Assembly (NCBI RefSeq): GCF_024362485.1
Contig: NZ_CP101456.1
Span: 1,922,001-1,986,000, forward strand
Reading direction: 5' to 3'
DNA length: 64,000 bases
DNA from: Natronobeatus ordinarius
GTDB lineage: Archaea > Halobacteriota > Halobacteria > Halobacteriales > Natrialbaceae
Positions 35,613-44,625 of the stretch are shown piece by piece. Numbering within the stretch: position 1 is the stretch's first letter; each line of letters starts with the position of its first letter. A program made the translations under genes and the position numbers. The notes below the pieces were generated by a model, which was not told the origin of the DNA, searched no databases, and worked only from the letters and a program-made list of their open reading frames with translations.

Positions 35613-36914
35613 ATGACTGACGAATACGACGTGATCGTCGCCGGGGCCGGACCCGCCGGCGCACAGTGCGCACGCGACCTGGCCGCTCGAGGCTACGACG
35701 TCGTCGTTCTCGAGACCGAACGCGAAGCCGAGTTCCCACGGACGAGCAACAAGTCGACTGCCGGGACGTTCCCGTCGATGATGACGGCGTTTTCCATCCC
35801 CGACGACGTCGTCATGAACTACACCGACGCCGTCGTCCTCGAGTCGCCGAACGATCACTTCGTCCAGGAACAGGCCGGCGCCGTCCTCGAGTTCGCCGAC
35901 TTCAAACGGTTCCTGGTCGAAGACGGCCGTGCCGACGGCGCGGAGTATCGCTTCGACGCCCGCGTTACGGCGCCCATCATGGAAAACGGGGAGATCGTCG
36001 GCGTCCGGTACAACGGCGACGAGGAGGTCTACGGGAAGATCGTCGTCGACGCGACCGGTCCGAGCGCGCCGCTGGCGAAGGCCCTCGGCGTGAGCGACCT
36101 CAAACGGGAGAATCACGCCATCGGCGTCGAGTACGAACTCGAGGGGATCCACGTCGACCACCCCGGCTTCGCCGACCTGACCGACGCGATGATGCTCCGG
36201 CTCGACCACAACCTCGCCCCAGGTGGCTACTCCTGGATCTTCCACACCGGCGAGGACACCGCGAAGGTCGGCCTCTGTTACATCCAGAACGAGAGCCACC
36301 GGCAGAACGCTCGCGAGAGTTTCGGCATCGACGATTACCTCGAGTTCTGGCTCGAGACTGACCCCCGATTCCGCGACGCCGAACGGATCGAGGGCGTCCA
36401 GCATCGGGGCTCTGCGCACATCCAGCTGCCCGGAGAGCGGCTGAGCACGGACAACTTCATGGCGATCGGTGACACGGTCCCGACGGTCGATCCGCTCTGG
36501 GGCGAGGGTATCCACAAGGGTATGAAGTCCGCCCGTGCCGCGGCGGCGACGGTCGACGCCTGCCTCGACAAGGGCGTCGAGGACACCTCCGCCGAGCAGA
36601 TGGCGCTGTACGACAAACTGTGGCACCGGGACGTCGCCCCGCAGATGTCCACCCGGCTGCTCATGACTGAGCTGCTCTATCTCGCGCCCAACGAGCGCTA
36701 CGACCGGCTGATGGCCGACCTTCGCCGACTCGACGAAAACACGCTGGCGAAGGCCAACCGGGGGAACAAGCGGGCGATCGCGAAACTCCTCCACCTCGAG
36801 GACCTGCCGCTGCTGGCGCGCTACCTGCAGAACCGTCGCGGGATCGAACTCCCGTCGGCTCTCGACCGAACGCTCGAGCGCACGGCGGGTGCGAGCCCGG
36901 GCCGGTTCGACTGA
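35613..36914 (+). CDS. Geranylgeranyl reductase family FAD-dependent oxidoreductase
   Basis: 433 residues. The dinucleotide-binding motif VAGAGPAGAQCARDLAARGY is at 10-29, followed by a GGR-type GTFPSMMTAFSIP region, IVVDATGPSAPLAKALG, and FMAIGDTVPTVDPLWGEGIH with the FAD-binding Gly-Asp. Archaeal members saturate the geranylgeranyl chains of ether lipids or menaquinone. Longer than the classical digeranylgeranylglycerophospholipid reductase (about 400), with an extra C-terminal helical region (ALYDKLWHRDVAPQMSTRLL onward), so another isoprenoid substrate is possible. Confidence 0.85.
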   Translation: MTDEYDVIVAGAGPAGAQCARDLAARGYDVVVLETEREAEFPRTSNKSTAGTFPSMMTAFSIPDDVVMNYTDAVVLESPNDHFVQEQAGAVLEFADFKRFLVEDGRADGAEYRFDARVTAPIMENGEIVGVRYNGDEEVYGKIVVDATGPSAPLAKALGVSDLKRENHAIGVEYELEGIHVDHPGFADLTDAMMLRLDHNLAPGGYSWIFHTGEDTAKVGLCYIQNESHRQNARESFGIDDYLEFWLETDPRFRDAERIEGVQHRGSAHIQLPGERLSTDNFMAIGDTVPTVDPLWGEGIHKGMKSARAAAATVDACLDKGVEDTSAEQMALYDKLWHRDVAPQMSTRLLMTELLYLAPNERYDRLMADLRRLDENTLAKANRGNKRAIAKLLHLEDLPLLARYLQNRRGIELPSALDRTLERTAGASPGRFD

Positions 36915-36942
36915 CCGCGAGCGGACGCTCGCCCGTCGCGGT

Positions 36943-37248
36943 TCACGGCTCCCGTGGCGGCCGGTCGGCTGCGTCCTCGAGACACCCCTCCACCCACGCG
37001 ACGTGCTTGCGGAGGCGCCGCTCGCCCGCTTCGGTGAGCGCGTAGGCGTCGTGGATGCCATCGGCCCGTTTCTCGACGAACCCGCCGTCGACGAGCGCCG
37101 ACAGCGAGCCGTAGAACGACTTCGGCTCGAGTCGTTCGTCGTAGTGAGACTCGAGTCGCGACTTCAGTTGCTGGCCGCGTAGTTCGCCCTCGGCAACGAG
37201 CAGATAACACATGTCGCGTCGTCGGCCGCTCTGGAGCCACCTGGTCAT
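36943..37248 (-). CDS. PadR-family transcriptional regulator
   Basis: 101 residues. RRRDMCYLLVAEGELRGQQL starts the winged helix, LKSRLESHYDERLEPKSFYG is the recognition region and SLSALVDGGFVEKRADGIHD the wing, ending with ALTEAGERRLRKHVAWVEGC. This is the PadR pattern with a short C-terminus. Probably a dimeric DNA-binding repressor; the target may be one of the convergent or divergent neighbours, but no operator was identified. Confidence 0.82.
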   Translation of the reverse strand: MTRWLQSGRRRDMCYLLVAEGELRGQQLKSRLESHYDERLEPKSFYGSLSALVDGGFVEKRADGIHDAYALTEAGERRLRKHVAWVEGCLEDAADRPPREP

Positions 37249-37284
37249 GATGGGTGGCCAGTTCGTTCGAGCGTGGCTCGAGCC

Positions 37285-38202
37285 TTACGATTCGGCGCGG
37301 GAAACTGCGTGAACGACCGCTGAACCTGCGGCCCAGGCGAGCCCGCCAAGCGTCGACGACGCGACCAGCACGGGGCCGCCGAGTTCGACCGAGACGGCGT
37401 ACTCATCGGGATCGAGTTCGTGTCGGAGAAGAAACCACGTCCCGCCGGGGTCGCCGAGGACGACGTCGCCGGAGCCGACGATGAGCGAGGTAACCACCAC
37501 CGTAAACAGGCCGAACACGAGCAGCGTAAACGTCACGGCCGCTCCCGTGACGAACGCCGCGAGACGTCGCTCGAGCGAGCGTCGGCGGCTGGATCGGCGG
37601 CTAGCCGCGTCGTACACGGCAAGTCCTTGCCCCCGGTCCGTCGGCAATCCCGCGATGCGGGCGCTCGAGGGATATCGCAGGATGGCGGCGGCCATCCAGA
37701 GATCGCTGACGGAGCCGGCGACGTTCGCTGCGATCGGGACGAGCAGCAGTGGTGACTGGACGACGGCCAGGAGAACGAGCCCGGTGGCCGTGATGACGAC
37801 GAACGGGATGAGCAAGATCACGAGTAACTGGTTTCGCGTGAACGCCAGCTCCGAGCTCTGCACGTAGGCGTGTGGCCTGACGAACCCCGAGACGCCGACG
37901 CCGTAGCTCGGTGCCGCCCCGTAGCGCGTCATGGCCAGCCCGTGGAGCAACTCGTGCGGGACGACGACGAGCACCAGCAGGACGATCACGAACAGGACGC
38001 CGACGAGCAACTCGAGCGGCGAGGAAGCGACCACCGTGATCGGCTCGAGGGCGCGGCCGGTGATCACCTCGAGGACGACCCCCAGGAGGGCGACGGACCA
38101 GAAGAACGAGGCCGTCGAGACCACGCCGAGTCGGACGGCGACCGAGCGCGTGACCCTGACCGAGGCGAGCGGCTGGCGTTCGGTCGGCTCGGCGGACGAC
38201 AC
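37285..38202 (-). CDS. DUF3267-type membrane metalloprotease-like protein
   Basis: 305 residues if the GTG at 38202 is the start; no ATG is available nearby, so the 5' end is uncertain. It has HELLH in VVPHELLHGLAMTRYGAAPS, the zinc-binding pattern of DUF3267 (M50-like), between membrane helices near residues 75-100. Further helices follow (LVILLIPFVVITATGLVLLA, TFTLLVFGLFTVVVTSLIVG). Intramembrane proteolysis is plausible from the motif but unproven for this family. The last 80 residues form a final loop and helix. Confidence 0.72.
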   Translation of the reverse strand: MSSAEPTERQPLASVRVTRSVAVRLGVVSTASFFWSVALLGVVLEVITGRALEPITVVASSPLELLVGVLFVIVLLVLVVVPHELLHGLAMTRYGAAPSYGVGVSGFVRPHAYVQSSELAFTRNQLLVILLIPFVVITATGLVLLAVVQSPLLLVPIAANVAGSVSDLWMAAAILRYPSSARIAGLPTDRGQGLAVYDAASRRSSRRRSLERRLAAFVTGAAVTFTLLVFGLFTVVVTSLIVGSGDVVLGDPGGTWFLLRHELDPDEYAVSVELGGPVLVASSTLGGLAWAAGSAVVHAVSRAES

Positions 38203-38322
38203 GGTCAGCACTCGCGGGACGAGCGTAAAAGCGATGTCGATGTCGGTTCGCTGACCCGTCGAACTGGCGTTCTGCCGGTCGAAACCGATAGCTTGGCCTT
38301 CGCCGACGCCGCAAGAACGTGT

Positions 38323-38604
38323 ATGACCGACGGTGCACACACCCTCGAGGAGAACGACGTCATCGCGACGTACACCGAAACCGACGCCGAACGCCGCCTC
38401 GAGTTCGAACGGGGGAATCGAACGGCCGCCATCGCCCAGAACGTCGACGGCTACGCCATGCTGAAAGTTCGGCCGACGGTCGACGGGGACGAACTCGAGC
38501 GCTACTACGGCTTCGACATGGCGCTCGACCACGCGGCGGAGTTGCTGGGCGTTTCGCCCACCGATCTGCCAGTTCCCGAACCGGCCGAAGACCTTGGGAT
38601 GTGA
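38323..38604 (+). CDS. Small conserved haloarchaeal protein
   Basis: 93 residues from the ATG at 38323 (MTDGAHTLEENDVIATYTET). A beta-strand meander (RLEFERGNRTAAIAQNVDGY AMLK) leads to a C-terminal helix (FDMALDHAAELLGVSP) and a Pro-rich tail. No known motif. The start is supported by the poor coding quality upstream, where the divergent DUF3267 gene begins. Function unknown. Confidence 0.72.
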   Translation: MTDGAHTLEENDVIATYTETDAERRLEFERGNRTAAIAQNVDGYAMLKVRPTVDGDELERYYGFDMALDHAAELLGVSPTDLPVPEPAEDLGM

Positions 38605-38735
38605 GCCGACTCGAGTAGCCGTTCGTCCCCCCACCGGCTCCCTGGCGTCGCTTCGTCGGCGGGCTACGAGTAGTTTGACCGTCGAAAACGGGACAGATAA
38701 GTACAGTCGGCCGAATCCCCCCACTAGAGCTAGCC

Positions 38736-40172
38736 GTGGCATCGGACCCCTTCCCCCGGCCAATCGGGACACGAACGCGTTTTTCGGGACTGCTCGCAGC
38801 GACTGCGCTCGGCGTCTACCTCCTGCTCGTCGTCGGCGCGACCACGTCGCTCACCGGCGCGGCCTCCTCGTGTACGACGTGGCCGCTCTGTCACACGCCT
38901 GCGGACCCGCTGAGCCAGACGGAGCTCACCATCGTCTGGAGCCACCGACTCGCGGCCGTCATCGTCGGGCTGCTCGTCGTCGCCTCGACGGCCGCCGCCT
39001 GGCTCGGCGACGGCTCGAGTCGCGTCCGGTACGCCCTCGTCGCCGGCGTCGCCCTCTACGCGGTCCAGATCGGCGTCGGCGCAGTTACGGCGACGATGGG
39101 GCCTGCGGCCATCGTACCCGGCCTCCACCTCGCGCTCGGTATCGTCGTCTTCACCGTCGTCGTTCTCGCGCTCGCGTGGGACCTCGAGGCGACCACCGGG
39201 AGCGACGACGACGCGATCGACGTCTCGCCCGAGCCGCTCCCGCTCGAGGAGGAGCCGGCCCCCACCCGAAGCCTGCCATCGGGCCGCCTCGCTCGCGCGA
39301 AGCTCACGGCCGCGGCGTACCTCGAGATGATGAAGCCGCGGCTGATGTGGCTGCTCTGTCTCGTCGCCGCCGCCGGCATGGCGCTCGCGGCAGGGCCGGC
39401 ACTCGACGCCTACACGGTCGGCGCGACGCTGCTCGGCGGCGTGCTCGCGATCGGCGCGTCGGGGACGTTCAATAATGTCTTAGAGCGCGACGTCGACCAG
39501 CGGATGTCCCGGACGTCCGACCGGCCACTCGCGACCGACCTCGTCCCCGTCCGCAACGCGCTGTTGTTCGGGCTCTTTCTCACCGCGGCGTCGCTGTCGG
39601 TCTTCCTGACGATCAACGCCCTTGCCGCGGCGCTCGGGCTGGCCGCAATCTTATTTTACAGCGTCGTCTACACGCTGTTGCTCAAACCCAACACGGTCCA
39701 GAACACGGTCATCGGCGGAGCGGCCGGGGCACTCCCGGCCCTGATCGGCTGGGCGGCCGTGACGAACGAGATCGGCCTTCCCGCGCTCGCGCTCGCCGGC
39801 GTCATCTTCCTCTGGACGCCCGCACACTTCTACAACCTCGCGCTGGCGTACAAGGACGACTACGCCCGCGGCGGCTTCCCGATGATGCCCGTCGTTCGCG
39901 GCGAGACCGAGACCCGAAAACACATCGTCTACTACATCGCCGCGACGCTCGTCGGCGCGATCGCCCTCGCCTGGATTACCACGCTCGGCGCCGTCTACGC
40001 CGCCGCCGTCGTCGTCTTCGGCGGGGTCTTCCTCTGGTTCGCCGTCCGGCTCCACTTCGAGCAGACCGAAGCCGCCGCGTTCCGGGCGTTCCACGCTTCG
40101 AACGCCTTCCTCGGGGCCGTGCTCGTCGCGATCGTCGTCGACGCGTACGTGCTCACCGGACCGTTCCTCTAG
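38736..40172 (+). CDS. ctaB: Fused haem A synthase-like / protohaem IX farnesyltransferase (CtaA-CtaB)
   Basis: 478 residues, starting at a GTG (VASDPFPRPIG). Residues about 15-155 resemble half of CtaA: four helices, a CTTWPLCHTP loop with paired Cys, and the haem-ligand His in IVWSHRLAAVIVG. Residues about 190-478 are CtaB: YLEMMKPRLMWLLCLVAAAG, the prenyl-diphosphate motif NNVLERDVDQRMSRTSDRPL and LWTPAHFYNLALAYKDDYAR. CtaB makes haem O from haem B in the membrane; the fused part may act in haem A formation. Such fusions are known in haloarchaea. Cytochrome oxidase genes are not in the window. Confidence 0.9.
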   Translation: MASDPFPRPIGTRTRFSGLLAATALGVYLLLVVGATTSLTGAASSCTTWPLCHTPADPLSQTELTIVWSHRLAAVIVGLLVVASTAAAWLGDGSSRVRYALVAGVALYAVQIGVGAVTATMGPAAIVPGLHLALGIVVFTVVVLALAWDLEATTGSDDDAIDVSPEPLPLEEEPAPTRSLPSGRLARAKLTAAAYLEMMKPRLMWLLCLVAAAGMALAAGPALDAYTVGATLLGGVLAIGASGTFNNVLERDVDQRMSRTSDRPLATDLVPVRNALLFGLFLTAASLSVFLTINALAAALGLAAILFYSVVYTLLLKPNTVQNTVIGGAAGALPALIGWAAVTNEIGLPALALAGVIFLWTPAHFYNLALAYKDDYARGGFPMMPVVRGETETRKHIVYYIAATLVGAIALAWITTLGAVYAAAVVVFGGVFLWFAVRLHFEQTEAAAFRAFHASNAFLGAVLVAIVVDAYVLTGPFL

Positions 40173-40180
40173 CGCGTCGG

Positions 40181-40430
40181 TTATTCGTCGACGCCTCGAG
40201 CGGACTCGAACCACCCGACCACCTCGTCGACTCCTCTGCGTGCCGATCGGAACGTCGACGAACTCCTTCGGAAGGTCGCCATTCCCTGTCAACACTGCGC
40301 CAGCGAGCCGCGAGTACGGGGAGACGGTGTCGTCCAGATCCGCACAGCCGTCGCAGCCGTCGTCCACGACGTCGTTGTCGAGCGGCTGGTCGTCTGGGCC
40401 ATCGACCTCTCCCGCCCCTGGCTGATTCAC
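40181..40430 (-). pseudogene. Small Cys-containing haloarchaeal gene with an apparent frameshift
   Basis: From a GTG at 40430 the frame reads VNQPGAGEVDGPDDQPLDND, then DGCDGCADLDDTVSPYSRLA and GNGDLPKEFVDVPIGTQ. Near 40231-40245 the coding character moves to another frame that reads GVDEVVGWFESARGVDE and ends in a TAA at 40181-40183. The span is 250 bp, one base over a multiple of three. The CDGC pair looks like half a zinc site. Either a genuine inactivating indel or a sequencing error; function unknown. Confidence 0.45.
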
Positions 40431-40673
40431 CGTGAACGGGTGGCTATTGTGGCCACGTTCGATCGCCGAAACCGTTCACGCCTCATGTACTTCTCGAGTT
40501 TTGAACTGATAAATAAGCGGTTTCCATAGAGATAGAAACCCATATGTAAGAGTAGGCTAACCCTACGGCGAGTACGCCTCCCGAAGCCGTGATACGGTGT
40601 TCAGCCGCCCTCGGACGGATATCGGCCGTCGACCTCGGCTTCCTCGCCCGCGTGCTACACTCGTACCCCCACC
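40431..40673. other. Gap with inverted repeat between two small genes
   Basis: CGTGAACGG (40431-40439) and CCGTTCACG (40472-40480) form a perfect 9-bp inverted repeat with a 32-bp spacer, beginning exactly at the GTG of the small minus-strand gene. An AT-rich stretch follows (GATAAATAAGCGG, around 40509), then GTAGGCTAACCCTAC (around 40550), a short hairpin. These could regulate the divergent small genes. No coding sequence is seen. Confidence 0.4.
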
Positions 40674-40838
40674 ATGTCCGAAGAGACGCTCGTCGTCGAC
40701 AAGTGTGCCGTCTGTGAAACGTACTTCCTCGTCAGCTCGGTCGCCGACCTCCGTCGCCGCGTGAACGCCCACGAACTCGAGGCCCACGGCCGAATCAAGC
40801 CGACTCGAGTCGACCACGGCGCGACCGACCACCGGTGA
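40674..40838 (+). CDS. Small zinc-finger-like protein
   Basis: 54 residues, beginning MSEETLVVDKCAVCETYFLV. CAVC is a knuckle, and two later His residues (NAHELEAHGRIK) could complete a zinc site, giving a C2H2-like arrangement. The frame is GC3-rich and ends with a clear stop just before the convergent F420-type oxidoreductase gene. Such tiny zinc-finger proteins are numerous in haloarchaea and mostly uncharacterised; nucleic-acid or protein binding is a guess. Confidence 0.6.
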   Translation: MSEETLVVDKCAVCETYFLVSSVADLRRRVNAHELEAHGRIKPTRVDHGATDHR

Positions 40839-40866
40839 CGACGGCCGTTCGCCGACCGCCCGGTTC

Positions 40867-41829
40867 TCAGTCGAGTTCCGGCAGCACCGATTCCTCGTAG
40901 CACTCGAAGAACGAGTCCTGGTCCGGCCCAATCTGGTGGACGTAGACGTGGTCGAACCCGGCATCGATCGCCTCGTGGATACTCTCGAGGTGATCCGCCG
41001 GCTCTGGACTCGTCACCGTCGCCCCCTCGGCGATGTCTTCGTACTCGACCATCTGCGCTGCCTGCTCGAAGTGGGCTGGCGTCGGTAGCTCCTGACTGAG
41101 TTCACCGGGAAGGGCCGTGTTCGGCCAGTGCTCGAGGACCGTCTCGATCGCTTCCTCCTCAGTTTCGGCGTAACAGACGTCGAGCTGGGTGTACGTCGGT
41201 CCCTCGCCGCCGGCGTCCTCGTAGGCCTCGAGCACGTCCTCCTTGATGCCGACGGTCCACAGCCCATCGCCGTACTCGGCGGCCATCCACGCGGTCTTCG
41301 GACCGAACGCCGAGACGGCCACCGGCGGCTTCTCCTCGGGGAGGGTGTAGAGGCGGGCGTTCTCGACGGTGTAGTGTTTCCCACGGTGGCTCGTGTTCTC
41401 ACCTTCCCAGAGGGCGTCCATCAGCTCCATCGCCTCCTCGAGCAGCTCGAGGCGGACGTCGTGTTCGGGCCAGCGGTCGCCGAGGACGTGCTCGTTTAAG
41501 TTCTCGCCGGTTCCGACGCCGAAGGTAAAGCGGCCCTCGAACATCGCGGCGACGGTGGCCACGGCGTGGGCGCAGATTGCGGGGTGCATTCGGATAGTGG
41601 GACAGGTGACCCCGACACCGACGTCGAGGTCGTCGGTCGCGTGGGCGATTGCCCCCAGCACGCTCCAGACGAACGGCGAGTTCCCCTGCGTCGAGGTCCA
41701 GGGGTGGAAGTGGTCGGAGATCGACGCGAAGTCGAAGCCGACCGCCTCGGAACGGACGGCGTTTCGGACGAGGTCGTTCGGGGGGTGTTCTTCACTCGAG
41801 AGGGTGTAGCCGATCTGTGCGTCTGTCAT
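40867..41829 (-). CDS. F420-dependent LLM-class oxidoreductase (TIGR03557/G6PDH-like subfamily)
   Basis: 320 residues from the ATG at 41829 (MTDAQIGYTLSSEEHPPNDL). A TIM-barrel of the bacterial luciferase type: FDFASISDHFHPWTSTQGNS, VGVGVTCPTIRMHPAICAHA, MFEGRFTFGVGTGENLNEHV and PVAVSAFGPKTAWMAAEYGD are typical of the archaeal F420-dependent subfamily related to glucose-6-phosphate dehydrogenases. The substrate is unknown; haloarchaea contain F420. Single gene; the downstream end faces the zinc-finger-like gene. Confidence 0.9.
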   Translation of the reverse strand: MTDAQIGYTLSSEEHPPNDLVRNAVRSEAVGFDFASISDHFHPWTSTQGNSPFVWSVLGAIAHATDDLDVGVGVTCPTIRMHPAICAHAVATVAAMFEGRFTFGVGTGENLNEHVLGDRWPEHDVRLELLEEAMELMDALWEGENTSHRGKHYTVENARLYTLPEEKPPVAVSAFGPKTAWMAAEYGDGLWTVGIKEDVLEAYEDAGGEGPTYTQLDVCYAETEEEAIETVLEHWPNTALPGELSQELPTPAHFEQAAQMVEYEDIAEGATVTSPEPADHLESIHEAIDAGFDHVYVHQIGPDQDSFFECYEESVLPELD

Positions 41830-41915
41830 CGAGGCTCCTATCACGACCGCCCTGCTAACGGCTGGGCTTGCGACGGCAGGAACGACTCGATCACGGCAGC
41901 GACGGTATCGGGCGT

Positions 41916-42521
41916 TCACTCCCAATCGAGCGCCGCCGGAAGCTCGCCGAACCCGGACCCGGTGTAGCGGTGCGCGGCCCACCCGGCGGCCTCCGCCCCC
42001 TCGACGTCGGCGTCGGCGTCCCCGACCATCGCGTACGCCCGCGCCGGGAGCCGCTCCTCGGCGACACGGAATGGAGCCCCGTCTGGCTTGTGGGCACCGA
42101 CCTCGTAGGTGGCGACGACGACGTCGAAGTGTCGCTCGAGGTCGTGCTCGCGGAGTTTCGCCCGCTGCCACCCGGGGAGGCCGTTCGTGAGGACGCCGAG
42201 CGCGTACGTCTCCGACAGTCGCTCGAGGTCGTCGTGGACGGCTTCGGGCGGTCGACACGCCGCTCGCTCCCGCCTGTGGAGTTCCTCGGCGAGGGCGGCC
42301 GGGCTCGAGGGGGCGTCGATACTGGCGAACGCCCGTTCGGCCGGATCCGGCTCGCACGCCCCGAACAGTTCGAAGAACGCGTCGGTGTACTGCTCGAGCC
42401 ACGCCTCGCGCACTTCGCCCGCCACCGCGGTGAACGTCTCCGCCAGTAGCTCACGATACGGGCGGTCGAATCGCAACAACGTCCCGTCCAGGTCGAAGAA
42501 GATCGCTTTCGTGGAAGTCAT
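41916..42521 (-). CDS. HAD-superfamily hydrolase
   Basis: 201 residues from the ATG at 42521. Motif I FFDLDGTLL (nucleophile Asp at about residue 9), motif II GVLTNGLPGWQRAKL, motif III Lys in YEVGAHKPDGAPF and motif IV MVGDADADVEGAEAAGW are all present. The helical cap between motifs I and II is of the C1 type as in phosphoglycolate phosphatase and YjjG. The likely role is a small-molecule phosphatase; the substrate cannot be read. Confidence 0.9.
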   Translation of the reverse strand: MTSTKAIFFDLDGTLLRFDRPYRELLAETFTAVAGEVREAWLEQYTDAFFELFGACEPDPAERAFASIDAPSSPAALAEELHRRERAACRPPEAVHDDLERLSETYALGVLTNGLPGWQRAKLREHDLERHFDVVVATYEVGAHKPDGAPFRVAEERLPARAYAMVGDADADVEGAEAAGWAAHRYTGSGFGELPAALDWE

Positions 42522-42655
42522 CGTCTCTCGAGAGAAGCCTCGCACGGACCTGTGGTCTGCCGTCACTTATCGCTTTTCACACCAGTTCGGACGACCGTCG
42601 TCGTTCGGACGTAACCGCCCCGTAGGTACGAGTCGGACGAACGGAGCGGGGGTCG

Positions 42656-43780
42656 TCACTCCGTGAGGTGTCGGGCGATGATCTTCTGCTGGATCTCGGA
42701 GGTCCCCTCGTAGATCGTCGTGATCTTGGCGTCGCGGTAGTAGCGCTCGACGTCGAAATCCTTGGTGTAGCCGTAGCCGCCGTGGACCTGCACCGCCTCG
42801 CTGGCGACGTCGACGGCCGTCTCGCTGGCGAAGTACTTCGCCATGCTCGCAGCCATCGGATCGAGGCCCGCGTCGTTCTTCCGGGCGGCGTCGCGGGTGA
42901 GCAGCCGGGCGGCCTGGACGTTCGTCTGCATGTCCGCGAGTTTGTGGGCGATGGCCTGGTGCTCGATGATCGGCTTGCCGAACTGCTCACGCTCGTTGGC
43001 GTAAGAGACGGCGTCGTCGAGCGCCGCCTGGGCCACACCGACGGCCTGGGCTGCGATGGCAATTCGGCCCCCGGTCAGAATTGAGAAGGCGGCCTTCAGC
43101 CCCTCTCCAACTTCGGTCAGCCGGTTCTCCGCGGGGATGCGAACGTCGTCGAAGATGAGCGTCGTCGTGTCGCTCGCGCGGAGGCCGAGTTTGTCCTCCT
43201 TCTTGCCCACCTCGAGTCCCTCGGCGTCCGCGGGGACGAGAAACTGCGTGACGGTGTTCGGGTCCTCCCGGTCGGTCTTCGCGAAGAGGATAATCACGCC
43301 CGCTCGCGAACCGTTGGTGATCCACTGCTTGTCGCCGTTGATCACGTACTCGTCGCCCTCGAGTCGCGCCTCGGTGCTCATCTCTGCGGGATTCGAGCCC
43401 GCGTGGGATTCGGAGAGGGCGAACGCCCCGACCGGCCGTCCCCGGGCCATCTCGGGAAGCCACTCCTCACGCAATTCGTCGCTCGCGAACTCGTCGATGC
43501 ACGAGGTCGCCAGCGCGTGAACCGAGAGCGCGGTCGCCACCGAGAGGTGGCCGTAGGCGACCTCCTCGTTGACGATCGCCTTCGTCATCTCGTCGGCGCC
43601 GAAGCCGCCGTACTCCTCGGGAACCGTCAGACCGGTGAGGTCGAGTTCCGCGAGCCCATCCCAGACCTCCTCGGGGAACACCTGGTTCTCGTCGGCCTCG
43701 TCCACGACGGGACGCATCTCCGCCTCGGCGAACTCCCGGATCGTCTCCTGAATGAGCCGCTGTTCGTTCGAAACTTCCAT
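42656..43780 (-). CDS. Acyl-CoA dehydrogenase
   Basis: 374 residues from the ATG at 43780 (MEVSNEQRLIQETIREFAEA); a GTG at 43786 is possible. It carries FALSESHAGSNPAEMSTEAR, KQWITNGSRAGVIILFAKTD, QAVGVAQAALDDAVSYANER and VQVHGGYGYTKDFDVERYYR, with catalytic Glu in IYEGTSEIQQKI. It differs substantially from the first acyl-CoA dehydrogenase (34382-35524), so the two probably act on different chain lengths or branches. Single gene. Confidence 0.94.
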   Translation of the reverse strand: MEVSNEQRLIQETIREFAEAEMRPVVDEADENQVFPEEVWDGLAELDLTGLTVPEEYGGFGADEMTKAIVNEEVAYGHLSVATALSVHALATSCIDEFASDELREEWLPEMARGRPVGAFALSESHAGSNPAEMSTEARLEGDEYVINGDKQWITNGSRAGVIILFAKTDREDPNTVTQFLVPADAEGLEVGKKEDKLGLRASDTTTLIFDDVRIPAENRLTEVGEGLKAAFSILTGGRIAIAAQAVGVAQAALDDAVSYANEREQFGKPIIEHQAIAHKLADMQTNVQAARLLTRDAARKNDAGLDPMAASMAKYFASETAVDVASEAVQVHGGYGYTKDFDVERYYRDAKITTIYEGTSEIQQKIIARHLTE

Positions 43781-44027
43781 GCTCACCCTATTTCGGCAAC
43801 GCGATAGTAAATGTGTGTCTCGATCGGTCAGGTGTCCCCGTTGACCAGCTTCTCACCCTCCCAGTCGCCTGCCAGGCCGACCGAACCACGAGGTCGCGGC
43901 GGCGCATCCCGCGTGTCCCGGCGGCGCGACAGCGTCGCCGGACACGCACGCCACTGCGCCGCCGGGGAGGTGTGGCGGCTCTCCATCGCGAGGGCGGCTC
44001 GAGCACTGCGAGAGCCGCACGAGCCGG

Positions 44028-44618
44028 TTACCGTACGAGCAAGAACGCCGCGACGGCGACGCCGGCGACGACGACCAGGAACGCGACGAAAGCGACTGCC
44101 CCACCAACGACGGCCGCCGTCGCCGCCGCGAGTCCGATCGCGAGCAGCGCCAGCACGAGGACCCCGAGCGCTCCAGCGTCGAAACTCCGTTCGACGACTG
44201 ATTGGGACAGCCGTTCTCCGGCGGCCGACGCGTTCGGCTCGTCCGGCTCCCGTGGCGGTCTGGCGAGCGACTCGTCGACCTCGACCGACGGCGGGCCGGG
44301 CGTGACAGTCACGTCGATCGTTACCGACGTGGCCCCGTAGCCGGTCGACAGCTCGAGCGTCCCCTCGACGGGTTCGGAGACGTCCCCGACGACGACGGGC
44401 ACGAACGTCTCTTCGGTGGTATCGACGTAGTAATTCGATCGATCGAGGGTGGCGATCCGGGCGAGGGCACCGCCGAGCCGACAGTGGACGTGTACGGGCC
44501 TCGAGTGGCTCTCGAGGACGACCCCGAACGACGCCTGCGTCTCGAGAGACTCGCTGTCCACGGTGATCGTGTCCGGGCCATCGCGGCCCACGCTGACGGT
44601 GAGTTCCTCCCCCGGCAC
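44028..44618 (-). CDS. Haloarchaeal protein with beta-sandwich and two C-terminal membrane helices
   Basis: 196 residues from a GTG at 44618 (VPGEELTVSVGRDGPDTITV), eight bases after the stop of the Trm112-like gene; longer in-frame forms overlap that gene and are Arg/Ser-rich. The first 125 residues are beta-rich (ASFGVVLESHSRPVHVHCRL, ATLDRSNYYVDTTEETFVPV). The end holds two hydrophobic helices (ALGVLVLALLAIGLAAATAA, VGGAVAFVAFLVVVAGVAVA). Close spacing implies cotranscription with the Trm112-like gene, but no functional link is evident. Confidence 0.7.
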   Translation of the reverse strand: MPGEELTVSVGRDGPDTITVDSESLETQASFGVVLESHSRPVHVHCRLGGALARIATLDRSNYYVDTTEETFVPVVVGDVSEPVEGTLELSTGYGATSVTIDVTVTPGPPSVEVDESLARPPREPDEPNASAAGERLSQSVVERSFDAGALGVLVLALLAIGLAAATAAVVGGAVAFVAFLVVVAGVAVAAFLLVR

Positions 44619-44625
44619 GGTCGCC

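Noticed and set aside
35607-37061. A 484-codon minus frame across the geranylgeranyl reductase gene
   Set aside because: Shadow of a gene with clear FAD motifs on the + strand.
40240-40425. A 61-codon + strand frame rich in Ser and Pro
   Set aside because: Antisense of the small Cys-containing gene; composition is low-complexity.
43787-44027. A possible small minus-strand gene ending GDWEGEKLVNGDT
   Set aside because: The upstream part is Arg/Pro/Ser-rich without a convincing start, and hydrophobic or domain pattern is absent; too weak to list.
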